Assembly: GCF_900277125.1 (NCBI RefSeq)
Contig: NZ_OPYN01000103.1
Span: 64 to 64,063 of the forward strand
DNA: 64,000 nucleotides
Source of the DNA: Pseudomonas inefficax
GTDB lineage: Bacteria; Pseudomonadota; Gammaproteobacteria; Pseudomonadales; Pseudomonadaceae
Reading direction: 5' to 3'
Positions 31,882 through 41,370 of the stretch are shown here, in pieces. Numbering within the stretch: position 1 is the stretch's first letter; each line of letters starts with the position of its first letter. The notes under the pieces are model-generated. The model ran no database searches. It saw only the letters and a program-made list of their open reading frames with translations, and had not been told where the DNA came from. The position numbers were made by a program, and so were the translations under genes.

Positions 31882-33101
31882 GCCACACCATCGCCAAACT
31901 GCTGATCGTCGACGACCTGCCAGAAAACCTGCTGGCCCTCGACGCCCTGATCCAGGGCCCAGACCGCGAGGTGCATCAGGCCCAGTCGGCCGAGGCAGCG
32001 TTGTCGCTGCTGCTCGAGCACGAGTTCGCCCTGGCCATCCTCGATGTGCAGATGCCGGGCATGAACGGTTTCGAACTGGCCGAGCTGATGCGCGGCACGG
32101 AAAAGACCCGCAACATCCCCATCGTGTTCGTCACCGCCGCCGGACGCGAGATGAACTACGCGTTCAAGGGTTATGAAAGCGGCGCGGTGGACTTTCTGCA
32201 CAAGCCGCTCGACACCTTGGCGGTGAAGAGCAAGGTGTCGGTGTTTGTCGACCTGTACCGCCAGCGTAAAGTGCTCGACCGCCAGTTGCAGGCCCTGGAG
32301 CGCAGCCGCCAGGAGCAGGAACAGCTGCTGGCCCAGCTGCAAGCGGCGCGGGCTGAACTGGAGCATGCCGTGCGCATGCGCGATGACTTCATGTCGATCG
32401 TGTCCCACGAAGTACGCACCCCGCTCAATGGCCTGATCCTGGAAACCCAGCTGCGCAAGCTGCACCTGGCACGCGGCAACCTTGCCGCCTTCAGCGGCGA
32501 CAAGCTGCAGGCCATGGTCGAGCGCGACGAGCGGCAGATCAACAGCCTGATCCGCCTGGTCGAAGACATGCTCGATGTATCGCGCATCCGCACCGGCAAA
32601 CTGTCGCTGCGGCCCAAGGCGTTCGACCTGGGCCTGCTGGTGCGTGGCCTGGTGGAGAACTTTGCCGCCCAGGCCAGCGCACTGGACACCCAGATCGAGT
32701 TGCAACGCTGCGAGCCGCTGCAGGGCGAGTGGGACGAGTTTCGCATCGAGCAGGTGCTGGCCAACCTGTTGTCCAATGCCTTGCGTTATGGTGAGCGCAA
32801 ACCGGTGCAGGTGCGGGTGTTCGAGCAGGACGGCCTGGCCTGCGTGCAGGTGCAGGACCATGGCATCGGCATCTGCGCGGCCAACCAGCAGCGCATCTTC
32901 CAGCAGTTCGAGCGGGTCGCTACCCAGCAGGCCAGTGGTGGGTTGGGCCTGGGGCTGTACATATCGGAGCAGATCGTCCAGGCCCATGGCGGGCGCATAT
33001 TGGTGGAAAGTGAAGTGGGCAAAGGCGCCACCTTCACCTTGCAATTGCCACTGGCAACCTGCGAACAACAAAACGACCAGGCGCGGGCAACCTCTGCATG
33101 A
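31875..33101 (+). CDS. Receiver-first histidine kinase
   Basis: 408 residues: an N-terminal receiver with Asp57 (AILDVQMPG), a coiled-coil linker (~125-165), HisKA with SHEVRTPLN (His178), then HATPase with NLLSNALRYG and GLGLGLYISEQI. Cytoplasmic, no membrane helix. A receiver placed ahead of the kinase core suggests that it is switched on by another kinase, probably the 1155-residue one upstream. Overlaps cheB by seven bases. Confidence 0.93.
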   Translation: MLSHTIAKLLIVDDLPENLLALDALIQGPDREVHQAQSAEAALSLLLEHEFALAILDVQMPGMNGFELAELMRGTEKTRNIPIVFVTAAGREMNYAFKGYESGAVDFLHKPLDTLAVKSKVSVFVDLYRQRKVLDRQLQALERSRQEQEQLLAQLQAARAELEHAVRMRDDFMSIVSHEVRTPLNGLILETQLRKLHLARGNLAAFSGDKLQAMVERDERQINSLIRLVEDMLDVSRIRTGKLSLRPKAFDLGLLVRGLVENFAAQASALDTQIELQRCEPLQGEWDEFRIEQVLANLLSNALRYGERKPVQVRVFEQDGLACVQVQDHGIGICAANQQRIFQQFERVATQQASGGLGLGLYISEQIVQAHGGRILVESEVGKGATFTLQLPLATCEQQNDQARATSA

Positions 33102-33145
33102 GCCTGGGGTCTGATGGCCAGCTGTAAATATTTCAAGGCGTTGAC

Positions 33146-33523
33146 ATGAGTGAAGATGCACAAGATGTAGTGCTGGTGGTCGAGGACGAACCGGCGATTC
33201 GCATGATCCTTCGTGATTACCTGGCAGGCGAGGGCTACCATGTGCTGGTGGCCGAGGATGGCGAGCAGGCGTTCGCGATCCTGGCAAGCAAGCCGCACCT
33301 CGACCTGATGGTCACGGACTTCCGCTTGCCGGGCGGGATTTCCGGGGTGGACATCGCCGAGCCGGCGGTGAAGTTGCGGCCGGACCTGAAGGTGATCTTC
33401 ATCAGCGGCTACCCGGCGGAGATCCTCGAGTCCGGCAGCCCGATCACCCGCAAGGCACCGATCCTGGCCAAGCCGTTCGACCTGGATACCTTGCACGAGC
33501 AGATCCAGTCGCTTCTGCGCTGA
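33146..33523 (+). CDS. Stand-alone response regulator receiver
   Basis: 125 residues with acceptor Asp58 (LMVTDFRLPGG), acidic pair at 13-14 (VEDEP) and conserved Lys in LAKPFD. It has no DNA-binding domain. Last gene of the cluster; 44 bases after the receiver-first kinase, so likely on the same transcript. Confidence 0.93.
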   Translation: MSEDAQDVVLVVEDEPAIRMILRDYLAGEGYHVLVAEDGEQAFAILASKPHLDLMVTDFRLPGGISGVDIAEPAVKLRPDLKVIFISGYPAEILESGSPITRKAPILAKPFDLDTLHEQIQSLLR

Positions 33524-33530
33524 CTGTGTT

Positions 33531-33631
33531 TGCCTATTCGCGGGCGCGCCCGCTCCCACAGGTACTGTGCAAGCCTTGAAGCCTGCGAGTTTCTGTGGGA
33601 GCGGGCAAGCCCGCGAAGAGGCCGGCACAGG
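33531..33631. repeat. REP pair, gcgggcgcgcccgctcccacagg type
   Basis: Inverted copies between the convergent receiver and TetR genes, with an inner palindrome (caagccttgaagcctg). Confidence 0.88.
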
Positions 33632-33633
33632 CG

Positions 33634-34215
33634 CTAGCGCAGGGTCCGCTCCAGCCCACCCACCAGCATGCTTTCCATCAACCCCAGCCCCTGTTCCTCG
33701 GGCAAGGCCTTCAGCAGCCCAGGCAACTGGTTCAGCAGCGTCGCTACCACATGCGCCGTGGCCACCAGGGCTTCCCCCTGCAGCTTTGCCTGCGGTGCGA
33801 TCAACCTCAGCAACCCCGCCTCATAGCGCTTGCGCAACAAGGCCAGGCGCGCCTGCTGGTCGTCGCTCAGGCAACAGAAGTCACGCTCCGCCAGGCGAAA
33901 CTGCATCGGCCGCTCGGCATGCAGCTGCCAGTGCGCGGCAATCAGGCAGCCCAACGCCGACGCCCCACGAGCCATGGCCCGGCGCCCTTGGTCCAGGGTG
34001 GCCTGCAACTCCTCGTACAACTCCTCGATCAGGTCGTACAGCAGGTCCTGCTTGCTGGGAAAGTGGTGGTACAGCGAGCCCGCGGTGAGTCCCACATGGG
34101 CCGCCAGTTCGCGCATGCTGACCTGACCGAAGCCCTTTTCGGCAAACAGCGCCATGGCCCGGTCACGTCGCTCTTCAAAGTTGGCACAGCGCATCGCGGC
34201 ATTGACCGGGGGCAT
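33634..34215 (-). CDS. TetR-family regulator
   Basis: 193 residues. The helix-turn-helix (about residues 27-50) is ELAAHVGLTAGSLYHHFPSKQDLLYDLIEE, a standard TetR pattern. It is the third gene of an operon with thiolase and dehydrogenase genes, 12 bases after the dehydrogenase stop, so it may sense an acyl-CoA or a fatty acid. Its stop abuts the REP pair. Confidence 0.92.
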   Translation of the reverse strand: MPPVNAAMRCANFEERRDRAMALFAEKGFGQVSMRELAAHVGLTAGSLYHHFPSKQDLLYDLIEELYEELQATLDQGRRAMARGASALGCLIAAHWQLHAERPMQFRLAERDFCCLSDDQQARLALLRKRYEAGLLRLIAPQAKLQGEALVATAHVVATLLNQLPGLLKALPEEQGLGLMESMLVGGLERTLR

Positions 34216-34227
34216 GGCGTTCGCTCC

Positions 34228-35076
34228 TCAGTAGGTGAAGAAACCGCGGCCGCTCTTGCGCCCCAGCCAACCGGCCGCGACCATTTCCTTGAGCAGCGGG
34301 GCAGGGCGGTACTTGCTGTCGTTGAAGCCTTCGTGGAAGGCCTCCATGATCGCCAGCAGGGTGTCCAGGCCGATCAGGTCGGCCAGGGCCAGCGGGCCGA
34401 TTGGCTGGTTGCAGCCCAGGCGCATGCCGGTGTCGATGTCCTCGGCACTGGCCAGGCCTTCCTGGCGCACGAAAATCGCTTCGTTGATCATCGGCACCAG
34501 GATGCGGTTGACCACGAAGCCCGGGCGGTTGCCGGCGGTGATCGGGGTCTTGCCGACCTTTTCTGTCACCACCAGCGCCTGGGCGTAGGTGCTGTCGCTG
34601 GTCTGCAGGCCGCGGATGATCTCGACCAGCGCCATCATCGGCACCGGGTTGAAGAAGTGCACGCCAATGAAACGCTCGGGGTGCTCGATGCTGGCCGCCA
34701 GCTGGGTGACCGACAGCGACGAGGTGTTGGTGGCGATCAGGCAGTCGGCGGCGACGTTGGCGGCTACCTGCTGCAGGATGCGCTGCTTGAGCTGCAGGTT
34801 TTCGGTGGCGGCCTCGATCACCAGCTGCGCGCCGCGCAGCTGGGTATAGTCGGTGCTGGTGTGAATGCGGGTACGGGCGGCTGCCGCCTTGTCAGGGTCG
34901 AGGGTGCCTTTGCTGACCTGGCGCTCGAGGTTCTTGCTCAAGGTGGCCACGCCGCGCTCCAGCGCCGCGTCGGAAACGTCCACCAGGAGCACCTGGTAGC
35001 CGGCCACCGCGCATACCTGGGCAATGCCGTTGCCCATGGTGCCGGCGCCGATCACGGCAATCTGTTCAATGCTCAT
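34228..35076 (-). CDS. 3-hydroxybutyryl-CoA dehydrogenase
   Basis: 282 residues. The Rossmann motif GAGTMGNGIAQVCA opens the protein; the HFFNPVPMMALVEII segment carries the catalytic His and Asn/Glu partners, and GRKSGRGFFTY ends it, typical of short HbdA/PaaH-type enzymes. It oxidises 3-hydroxyacyl-CoA to 3-ketoacyl-CoA with NAD. It sits 13 bases after the thiolase gene, so the two do the last steps of beta-oxidation together. Confidence 0.93.
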   Translation of the reverse strand: MSIEQIAVIGAGTMGNGIAQVCAVAGYQVLLVDVSDAALERGVATLSKNLERQVSKGTLDPDKAAAARTRIHTSTDYTQLRGAQLVIEAATENLQLKQRILQQVAANVAADCLIATNTSSLSVTQLAASIEHPERFIGVHFFNPVPMMALVEIIRGLQTSDSTYAQALVVTEKVGKTPITAGNRPGFVVNRILVPMINEAIFVRQEGLASAEDIDTGMRLGCNQPIGPLALADLIGLDTLLAIMEAFHEGFNDSKYRPAPLLKEMVAAGWLGRKSGRGFFTY

Positions 35077-35089
35077 GTGTCAGGCTTCC

Positions 35090-36274
35090 TCAGACGCGCT
35101 CGAAGACTACGGCGATGCCTTGGCCGCCGCCGATGCACATGGTGGCCAGGGCGTAGCGGCCCTGGATGCGCTGCAACTCATGAATGGCCTTGGTGGCGAT
35201 GATCGCGCCGGTGGCGCCCACCGGGTGACCCAGGGAAATGCCCGAGCCGTTGGGGTTGACCTTTTCCGGGTCGAAGCCCAGTTCGCGGGCCACTGCGCAG
35301 GCTTGGGCGGCGAACGCTTCGTTGGACTCGATCACGTCCAGGTCCTGCACCTTCAGGCCGGTCTTCTCCAGCACCTTGCGGGTGGCCGGGATCGGGCCCA
35401 GGCCCATCAGTCCAGGCTCGACGCCGGCATGGGCATAGCCCACCAGGCGTGCCAGCGGCTTCAGGCCCAGGCGGCGCACCGCTTCACCACTGGCCAGTAC
35501 CAGGCCGCCAGCGCCGTCATTGATGCCACTGGCGTTGCCGGCGGTAACGGTGCCGTCTTTCTTGAACACCGCCTTCATCCCTGCCAGTTGTTCGGCGGTC
35601 ACCTCGCCACGTACATGCTCGTCAGTGCTGAACTGCACGCTGCCCTTGCGGGTTTTCAGTTCCAGCGGAACGATCTGGCTGGCGAAGCGGCCTTCGGCAA
35701 TGGCGCGGGCAGCGCGGCGCTGGCTGGTCAGGGCCAGCTCGTCCTGCATTTCGCGGGTAATGCCGTGCTTGGCCGCAACGTTCTCGGCCGTGATGCCCAT
35801 ATGGAAGTGTTCGAACGGGTCCTGCAGCACGCCGACGGTGTAGTCGATGCCTTGCAGGTCGCCCATGCGGGCGCCCCAGCGTGCCTGCGGCAGCAGGTAC
35901 GGGCCACGGCTCATGGATTCGGCGCCCGCCGCCACGGCTACATCGGTGTCGCCCAGCAGCAGGCATTGGGCCGCCGAGACAATGGCCTGCAGGCCCGAGC
36001 CGCACAGGCGGTTGACGTTGAATGCCGGAGTTTCCTTGGGGATGCCGGCGTTCATTGCCGCTACGCGGGCCAGGTAGGCATCACGCGGTTCGGTGGGGAT
36101 CACCGTGCCCATCACCAGGTGGCCGATTTGCTCGGCGGCCACGCCCGAGCGCTCGATGGCGGCACGGGTGATGGCGCTGGCCAGGTCGGCCAGCGGCAGG
36201 TCCTTGAGGGAACCGCCAAAGCCACCAATGGCTGAACGGACGGCACTGACGACGTAGATTTCTGCGCTGCTCAT
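35090..36274 (-). CDS. Acetyl-CoA acyltransferase (thiolase)
   Basis: 394 residues. The nucleophile is Cys91 (NRLCGSGLQA), followed by His350 (GHPVGATG) and the second Cys380 (CIGGGQG). It cleaves 3-ketoacyl-CoA or condenses acetyl-CoA units. First gene of the thiolase-dehydrogenase-TetR operon. The ATG at 36274 opens MSSAEIYVVSAVRSAIG; upstream codons are out of family. An AraC-type gene diverges from it, a likely regulator. The set is suited to degrading short or medium acyl chains. Confidence 0.94.
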   Translation of the reverse strand: MSSAEIYVVSAVRSAIGGFGGSLKDLPLADLASAITRAAIERSGVAAEQIGHLVMGTVIPTEPRDAYLARVAAMNAGIPKETPAFNVNRLCGSGLQAIVSAAQCLLLGDTDVAVAAGAESMSRGPYLLPQARWGARMGDLQGIDYTVGVLQDPFEHFHMGITAENVAAKHGITREMQDELALTSQRRAARAIAEGRFASQIVPLELKTRKGSVQFSTDEHVRGEVTAEQLAGMKAVFKKDGTVTAGNASGINDGAGGLVLASGEAVRRLGLKPLARLVGYAHAGVEPGLMGLGPIPATRKVLEKTGLKVQDLDVIESNEAFAAQACAVARELGFDPEKVNPNGSGISLGHPVGATGAIIATKAIHELQRIQGRYALATMCIGGGQGIAVVFERV

Positions 36275-36442
36275 AGGGGCTCCGATTGCGAAGGCATGGC
36301 GGGACCGGGCCAGGCTCTGCGAGAATGGCCGGCGATCCCGGAGTGGGACCGAGTCTAGGCAAAGGCACTGTTGCAGCCTATGCCGGAACTGTTCAGACAA
36401 CCTGGCACTTTTTGCCACTCAGCATAGACAGCGAAAACCGCC

Positions 36443-37453
36443 ATGCGCGATAGCGATTCGGTCGCCGTGTACTTCCTCAATGCCATGCTCCACGCCCTGC
36501 GCGATTGCCCCGCCGAACGCGATGCGCAGTTGCGTGCGGTGGGCATCGACCCGCAACTGCTCCAGCAGCCCCAGGCCCGTGTACCGGCCAAGGCCTTCGC
36601 CCAGCTGTGGCTGGCGCTGATCCAGCGCCTGGACGACGAGTTCTTCCGCCTCGACAGCCACGGCATGCCGCTGGGCAGTTTCGCGCTGATCTGCCGGGGC
36701 CTGATCCTGGAGCCGAACCTGGAAAAGGCCTTGCGCCAGTGCATGGGCGGTTTTGGCTTGTTCCTGCGCGATTTGCGCGGCAGCCTGACGGTGCGTGGCG
36801 GCCGGGCGCTGATCAGCGTGCAGTCAAGCATCGCCGACCCGCTGACCCGGGTGTATGCCGAGGAAACCTACCTGGTGCTGATGATCGGCATGCTGTGCTG
36901 GTTGGCCGGGCGGCGGATTGCCATCGACCGCACCGAGCTGGCGGTGTCGCGCCCGGCCCAGGAGGACGACCTGCTGCTGTGGGGGCCGGACCTGCGCCTG
37001 GGCAGCGGGCGCACCGAGGTGGAGTTCGACAGCGCCTACCTGCGCTTGCCGGTGGTGCAGGACCTGGCGGCCTTGAAGATCTTCCTGCGCAGCGCGCCGC
37101 AGGGGCTGGTGATTCGCTTTCGCAACCAGAACGGGCTGGTGGCCGAGGTGTACCGACACCTGCGGGCGCGGCGCTATGGGCAGTGGCCGACGCTGGCGGC
37201 GCTGGCGCAGCAGCAGGGGGTCAGTGCCAGTACTTTCCGTCGGCAGCTGGAGCGGGCGGGGCGTTCTTACCAGCAGATCAAGGATGAGGTGCGCCGGGCA
37301 ATGGCCTTCGAGCGGCTGCGCGAAGGTGAACTGAGCATTGCCGAGATTGCCGAGCAGACGGGGTTTCAGGAACCCAGTGCGTTTCACCGGGCGTTCAAGA
37401 AGTGGACCGGGCAGAGCCCCGGCAGCTACCGGGCGCGGTTGGCCGGGCGTTGA
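36443..37453 (+). CDS. AraC-family regulator with AraC-type N-terminal domain
   Basis: 336 residues. The C-terminal ~100 residues carry two helix-turn-helix motifs (LAQQQGVSASTFRRQLERAG and IAEQTGFQEPSAFHRAFKKWTGQSPGSYR). The N-terminal ~200 residues are the helical domain of the ArgR/OruR-like AraC group. It is divergent from the thiolase operon with 168 bases between the start codons, so it probably activates that operon. Confidence 0.92.
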   Translation: MRDSDSVAVYFLNAMLHALRDCPAERDAQLRAVGIDPQLLQQPQARVPAKAFAQLWLALIQRLDDEFFRLDSHGMPLGSFALICRGLILEPNLEKALRQCMGGFGLFLRDLRGSLTVRGGRALISVQSSIADPLTRVYAEETYLVLMIGMLCWLAGRRIAIDRTELAVSRPAQEDDLLLWGPDLRLGSGRTEVEFDSAYLRLPVVQDLAALKIFLRSAPQGLVIRFRNQNGLVAEVYRHLRARRYGQWPTLAALAQQQGVSASTFRRQLERAGRSYQQIKDEVRRAMAFERLREGELSIAEIAEQTGFQEPSAFHRAFKKWTGQSPGSYRARLAGR

Positions 37454-37466
37454 GATGTTGCCTGTA

Positions 37467-37566
37467 CCGGCCTCTTCGCGGGTAAACCCGCTCCCACAGG
37501 TACAGCGCAACTTTCAGATTCCGTGGGGTCCCTGTGGGAGCGGGTTCACCCGCGAAGAGGCCGGCA
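37467..37566. repeat. REP pair, gcgggtaaacccgctcccacagg type
   Basis: Inverted copies between the convergent AraC and AhpD-like genes. Confidence 0.9.
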
Positions 37567-37583
37567 CTGGAAACCAGGAATAA

Positions 37584-38021
37584 TCAGGCCGGCACCATGG
37601 CAAACCCGACCCCGAAGCGGTTCCAGGCATTGATGGCGGCAATTGCCAGGGTCAGGTTGGCCACCTCGGCCGGCTCGAAGTGTTCCTGCAAGGCTTCATA
37701 TTCCCCCTGCGGCGCACCGTGCTCGGGCAGCCGGGTCAGGCTTTCCACCCAGGCTAGCGCAGCACGCTCGCGCGGGGTGAAGTAGGCGGTTTCCTGCCAG
37801 ACGCACAAGGTCTGCAGGCGGGCCTCGGTCTCACCGGCCTTGCGCGCATCGTTGGCGTGCAGGTTGACACAATAGGCGCAGCCGTTGATCTGCGAAGCTC
37901 GCAGGCGCACCAGTTCCAGCAGGGAATTCTCCAGGCCGCTCTTGGCCAGGGCCTGCTCCAGGCCGACCATGGCTTTGTAGGCCTCGGGGGCGTGCTTGGC
38001 CCATTCGATACGGTTGTGCAT
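37584..38021 (-). CDS. AhpD-like/carboxymuconolactone decarboxylase family protein
   Basis: 145 residues from ATG 38021 (MHNRIEWAKHAPEAYKAM). The redox motif NGCAYCVNLHANDARKAG (CxxC plus His) is that of the AhpD/CMD peroxidase-related family. Such proteins act as small all-helical oligomers with a cysteine pair in alkylhydroperoxide reduction. The exact partner is unknown. Divergent from the deaminase gene. The frame stays open to 38147 without a ribosome site. Confidence 0.92.
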   Translation of the reverse strand: MHNRIEWAKHAPEAYKAMVGLEQALAKSGLENSLLELVRLRASQINGCAYCVNLHANDARKAGETEARLQTLCVWQETAYFTPRERAALAWVESLTRLPEHGAPQGEYEALQEHFEPAEVANLTLAIAAINAWNRFGVGFAMVPA

Positions 38022-38219
38022 GGCTGTCTCCAAAGGGTGTGGGGTGGGGATGGCGCTACTGTAGCGCCGCCCGTTGGCATGCCCGATAGCCAATCGCGCG
38101 CATAAGCTGGAGGCCAATCGACCATTCGGGAGGCCACTGACAGGCATCCAATCTCTTCATTTCTGCCAGGCCGCCCAAGGCCGGATAATGACCAGGTCTT
38201 GCAACAGGAGAACCGATTC

Positions 38220-38678
38220 ATGTCCGAAGAACGCTACATGCGCGAAGCGCTCGACCTGGCCCGCGCCAACATCAAGGCCGGTGGCCGGCCCTTCGGCGCT
38301 GTGCTGGTGTACAAGGGGCAGGTGCTGGCGCGTGCGGTCAACGAGATTCACAGCACCCAGGACCCGACCGCCCACGCCGAGATGCAGGCCATCCGCAAGG
38401 CCAGCCACGCTCTGGGCCAGGCGCGCCTGGATGGCGCCGAGATCTACGCCAGCGGTCACCCGTGCCCGATGTGCCTGGCGGCCATGCACCTGTGTGGCAT
38501 CGAGCGGGCCTGGTTTGCCTACGACAACGCCGAGGGCGAACCCTACGGTTTGTCCACCGCGGCGGTATATGCGCAGATGGCTCGCCCGCCTCAGCAGCAG
38601 AGCCTGCCGCTGCGCGCCTTGAAGCCCAGCGGCGAAGCCGGTCTGTACCTTGAATGGAAACAGGCCAACGCACAATGA
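38220..38678 (+). CDS. Nucleoside/guanine deaminase family (CMP/dCMP-type zinc hydrolase)
   Basis: 152 residues from ATG 38220, ribosome site aggag. The zinc motifs are HAE (His52, Glu54) and PCPMC (Cys82, Cys85), as in guanine and tRNA adenosine deaminases. The LYLEWKQ ending is not that of TadA. It probably deaminates a purine base or related ring. It overlaps the next gene, an MFS carrier, by four bases (ATGA), which suggests that the carrier moves the substrate or product. Confidence 0.9.
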   Translation: MSEERYMREALDLARANIKAGGRPFGAVLVYKGQVLARAVNEIHSTQDPTAHAEMQAIRKASHALGQARLDGAEIYASGHPCPMCLAAMHLCGIERAWFAYDNAEGEPYGLSTAAVYAQMARPPQQQSLPLRALKPSGEAGLYLEWKQANAQ

Positions 38679-39871
38679 GAGCGGCATTGAACCTGTTGCT
38701 GGTCATGCTGCTGGCACTGAACCTGCGGCCGATACTGACCAGCATCGGCCCGTTGCTCGAACCCATGCGCGCCAGCACCGGCCTGGGTTACCAGCAGGCG
38801 GCCTTGCTGACGGCGTTGCCGGTGTTGTGCATGGGCCTGGTGCCCTTGCTGCAACCCTGGTTGCGGCGCTGGATCAGCGAACATGGCGGCATGCTCGCTG
38901 GCCTGTCAGCCATTGCCCTGGCCTGCCTGTGGCGCCTGCAACTGGACAGCGCCTGGGCGCTGATTGCCAGTGCGGTGGTCGCCGGCCTGGGGGTGGCGGT
39001 AGTGCAGGGCATGATGCCGGGGCTGGTCAACCGCTGGTTCCCCGGCCGCCTGGCGGGGGCGATGGGCCTGTATTCGGCAGCGCTGATGAGCGGCGGCGGC
39101 CTGGCCGCCGTGCTCGGGCCGCACATCAGTGGCTACTTCGGCCACTGGCAGGTCGGCCTGGGCCTGTGGGCGATTCCTGCGGTGCTGGCGGTGCTGGCCT
39201 GGGCCGTGCTGCGGCCACGCCAGGAGGCGCCGAAGCTGGCCGGTGCAACCGGCGGGCACTGGTTCGGAACGCGCAGGGCCTGGTTGCTGGCGCTGTACTT
39301 CGGCTTGATCAACGGCGGCTACACCAGCATGGTGGCCTGGTTGCCGGCCTATCACATCGAGCATGGCGGCAGCGCCCAGGGCGGCGCCGACCTGGTTGGC
39401 CTGATGACCATCTTCCAGGTGGCCGGCGCACTGGGCCTGCCGCTGTTGCTGCGGCGCTGGGCAGACCGGCGCCCGGGCCTGTGGCTGGCCCTGGCGATCC
39501 AGCTGGCGGGTTTCCTCGGCCTGTTGCTGGCACCCACGCTGGCCTCGGGGCTGTGGGTGGCGATGATCGGTTTCGGCCTGGGTGCCTGCTTCAGCCAGAG
39601 CCTGACGCTGACCCTGGAGCACCTGAAGACGCCTGCCGAAGCTGGCAGCCTGGCGGCGTTCGTACAGGGCATCGGCTTCATCATCACCGGCATCGTGCCG
39701 TACATTACCGGCTGGTTGCGCGACGTGAGCGGTGATTTCCAGGCCTCCTGGACGCTGCTGACCGTGACCGTGGTGGCGATGCTGCTGGTTACCGCGTGCT
39801 TCAACCCACGCGGTTATGCCGCGGCGATTGCCCGCCCGGTAGCGGCGGGCAAGGCCGCGTCGGTCAACTGA
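38675..39871 (+). CDS. MFS transporter, CynX/NimT-like
   Basis: 398 residues with about 12 hydrophobic helices. The start LNLRPILTSIGPLLEPM and GMMPGLVNRWFPGRLAGAMGLYSAALMSGGGLAA are marks of the cyanate/nitroimidazole (CynX/NimT) branch of the major facilitator superfamily. Its gene overlaps the deaminase stop by four bases. The 3' end overlaps the convergent MocR gene by eight bases, so neither gene has room for a terminator. Confidence 0.92.
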   Translation: MRAALNLLLVMLLALNLRPILTSIGPLLEPMRASTGLGYQQAALLTALPVLCMGLVPLLQPWLRRWISEHGGMLAGLSAIALACLWRLQLDSAWALIASAVVAGLGVAVVQGMMPGLVNRWFPGRLAGAMGLYSAALMSGGGLAAVLGPHISGYFGHWQVGLGLWAIPAVLAVLAWAVLRPRQEAPKLAGATGGHWFGTRRAWLLALYFGLINGGYTSMVAWLPAYHIEHGGSAQGGADLVGLMTIFQVAGALGLPLLLRRWADRRPGLWLALAIQLAGFLGLLLAPTLASGLWVAMIGFGLGACFSQSLTLTLEHLKTPAEAGSLAAFVQGIGFIITGIVPYITGWLRDVSGDFQASWTLLTVTVVAMLLVTACFNPRGYAAAIARPVAAGKAASVN

Positions 39872-41297
39872 GGCGCTGCAGGGTGTCGCGCACCCGGTCC
39901 AGCGCCGGGTCGATGTCCAGCAGCTCGATGGCGCCGAAGCCCAGCAACAGCCCAGGGCGCACTGGCGCTTCGCTGAAGAACGGCGCCAGCGAGTAAAGGC
40001 CGACCTCCACCTTGCGTGCGAGGTTGGCCAGCAGCTCGACATCGACCCCAGGCCTGGCCAGGGCGCTGAGGTGGAAGCCAGCGCTGGCGGGGATGGCGCT
40101 GAACCACGGTGCCAGGTCACCGCCCAACCGCGCGAGGATGCGTTCGCGACGGGCGCTGTAGACCTCGTGGCAACGGCGGATGTGCTTGTTCAGGTGGCCT
40201 TCGCCGAGAAAGCGCGCCAGTGCCCACTGCAACAGGGTCGGGCTGTGCCAGTCGCTGAGGTGCTTGGCCACGCAGGCGGCCTTCAGCACGGCGGGCGGCA
40301 GTATGGCGTAGCCCAGGCGCAGCTCGGGCAGCAAGGTCTTGGAAAAGGTCCCCACATAGGCCACCAGGCCATGGCGGTCGAGGCGCTGCAACGCGTCTGC
40401 GGCTGGCCCGTGGTAGCGGAACTCGCAGTCGTAGTCGTCTTCGATGATCAACGCACCCAGCTCGGCGGCCCGTGCCAGCAGGGCGTGCCGGCGTGGCTCG
40501 CTCATCGGCATGCCCAGCGGGAACTGGTGCGAGGGCGTCACGTAGATCAGCCGGGTACCGTCGGCGATCTGCTCCACGCACAGCCCTTCATCGTCCACCG
40601 GTACCGATTGCAGTCGCGCGCCCAGGGCCAGGAACAGTTGCCGCGCCGGCGGGTAGCCGGGGTCTTCCATGGCCACCTGGCAACCTGGCTCGACCAGTAC
40701 CCGGGCGATCAGGTCCAGAGCCTGCTGGGCGCCGTTGCACACCAGCAGGTCGGCGGCGCTGCAGTGCACGCCGCGGGTGTAGGCGATGTGATGGGCGATG
40801 GCCTCGCGCAGCTCTGGCAGGCCCTGGGCCGGGAACTGCCGCTCGGGGTGGCGCTGGCTGCGGCGCAGGGCATGGTTCAGGCAACTGCGCCACTGGTCGA
40901 ACGGGAACTGCGCCTTGCTCGAGGCTCCGCCGATGAAGTCATAACGCGAGGGAGCCTCCAGCTGGCGTTGGCTCAGCACGGTGGCGCGCTGCTGCCAGCG
41001 CTCGAGCGACGCGGCAGCGGCCAAGGGAATGGTGGTCGATTCGCTGCTGCGCAGCGGCTGGCGCGGAGTGATGAAGGTGCCCCGGCCGACCACGCCGCTC
41101 AGCAGGTTGTCGTAGGTCAGCCGGGAATAGGCCTCGGCCACGGTCTTGCGCGACACGCCCAACTGCTCTGCCAGCAGGCGGCTGGGCGGCAGTTGGGTGC
41201 CGGCGGCCAGGTGGCCGCTGTCGATGCCGGCGCGCAGTTGCTGGTAAAGCTGGTCGGCCAGGCCTTTGCGGCCTTCCAGGCGAATGTGCAGTTCCAT
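39864..41297 (-). CDS. MocR/PdxR-type regulator (GntR domain fused to aminotransferase fold)
   Basis: 477 residues. The N-terminal GntR winged helix (about residues 12-75) reads GTQLPPSRLLAEQLGVSRKTVAEAYSRL. The rest has a class I aminotransferase fold with the PLP-Lys region GTFSKTLLPELRLGY and the PGYPPARQLF loop. MocR regulators bind PLP and often control neighbouring amino-acid or PLP genes. The targets are unknown; the convergent MFS/deaminase pair is a candidate only by place. Confidence 0.93.
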   Translation of the reverse strand: MELHIRLEGRKGLADQLYQQLRAGIDSGHLAAGTQLPPSRLLAEQLGVSRKTVAEAYSRLTYDNLLSGVVGRGTFITPRQPLRSSESTTIPLAAAASLERWQQRATVLSQRQLEAPSRYDFIGGASSKAQFPFDQWRSCLNHALRRSQRHPERQFPAQGLPELREAIAHHIAYTRGVHCSAADLLVCNGAQQALDLIARVLVEPGCQVAMEDPGYPPARQLFLALGARLQSVPVDDEGLCVEQIADGTRLIYVTPSHQFPLGMPMSEPRRHALLARAAELGALIIEDDYDCEFRYHGPAADALQRLDRHGLVAYVGTFSKTLLPELRLGYAILPPAVLKAACVAKHLSDWHSPTLLQWALARFLGEGHLNKHIRRCHEVYSARRERILARLGGDLAPWFSAIPASAGFHLSALARPGVDVELLANLARKVEVGLYSLAPFFSEAPVRPGLLLGFGAIELLDIDPALDRVRDTLQRLS

Positions 41298-41370
41298 GGT
41301 GTGGTCCGGAGCAGAAGAGTGCTCAGGATAGCGGATTGACCGGGGACGGGCATGGGGCCGCTTTGCGGCC

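Noticed and set aside
31878..33287. 469-codon frame on the minus strand
   Set aside because: It is antisense to the receiver-first kinase and shows no domain.
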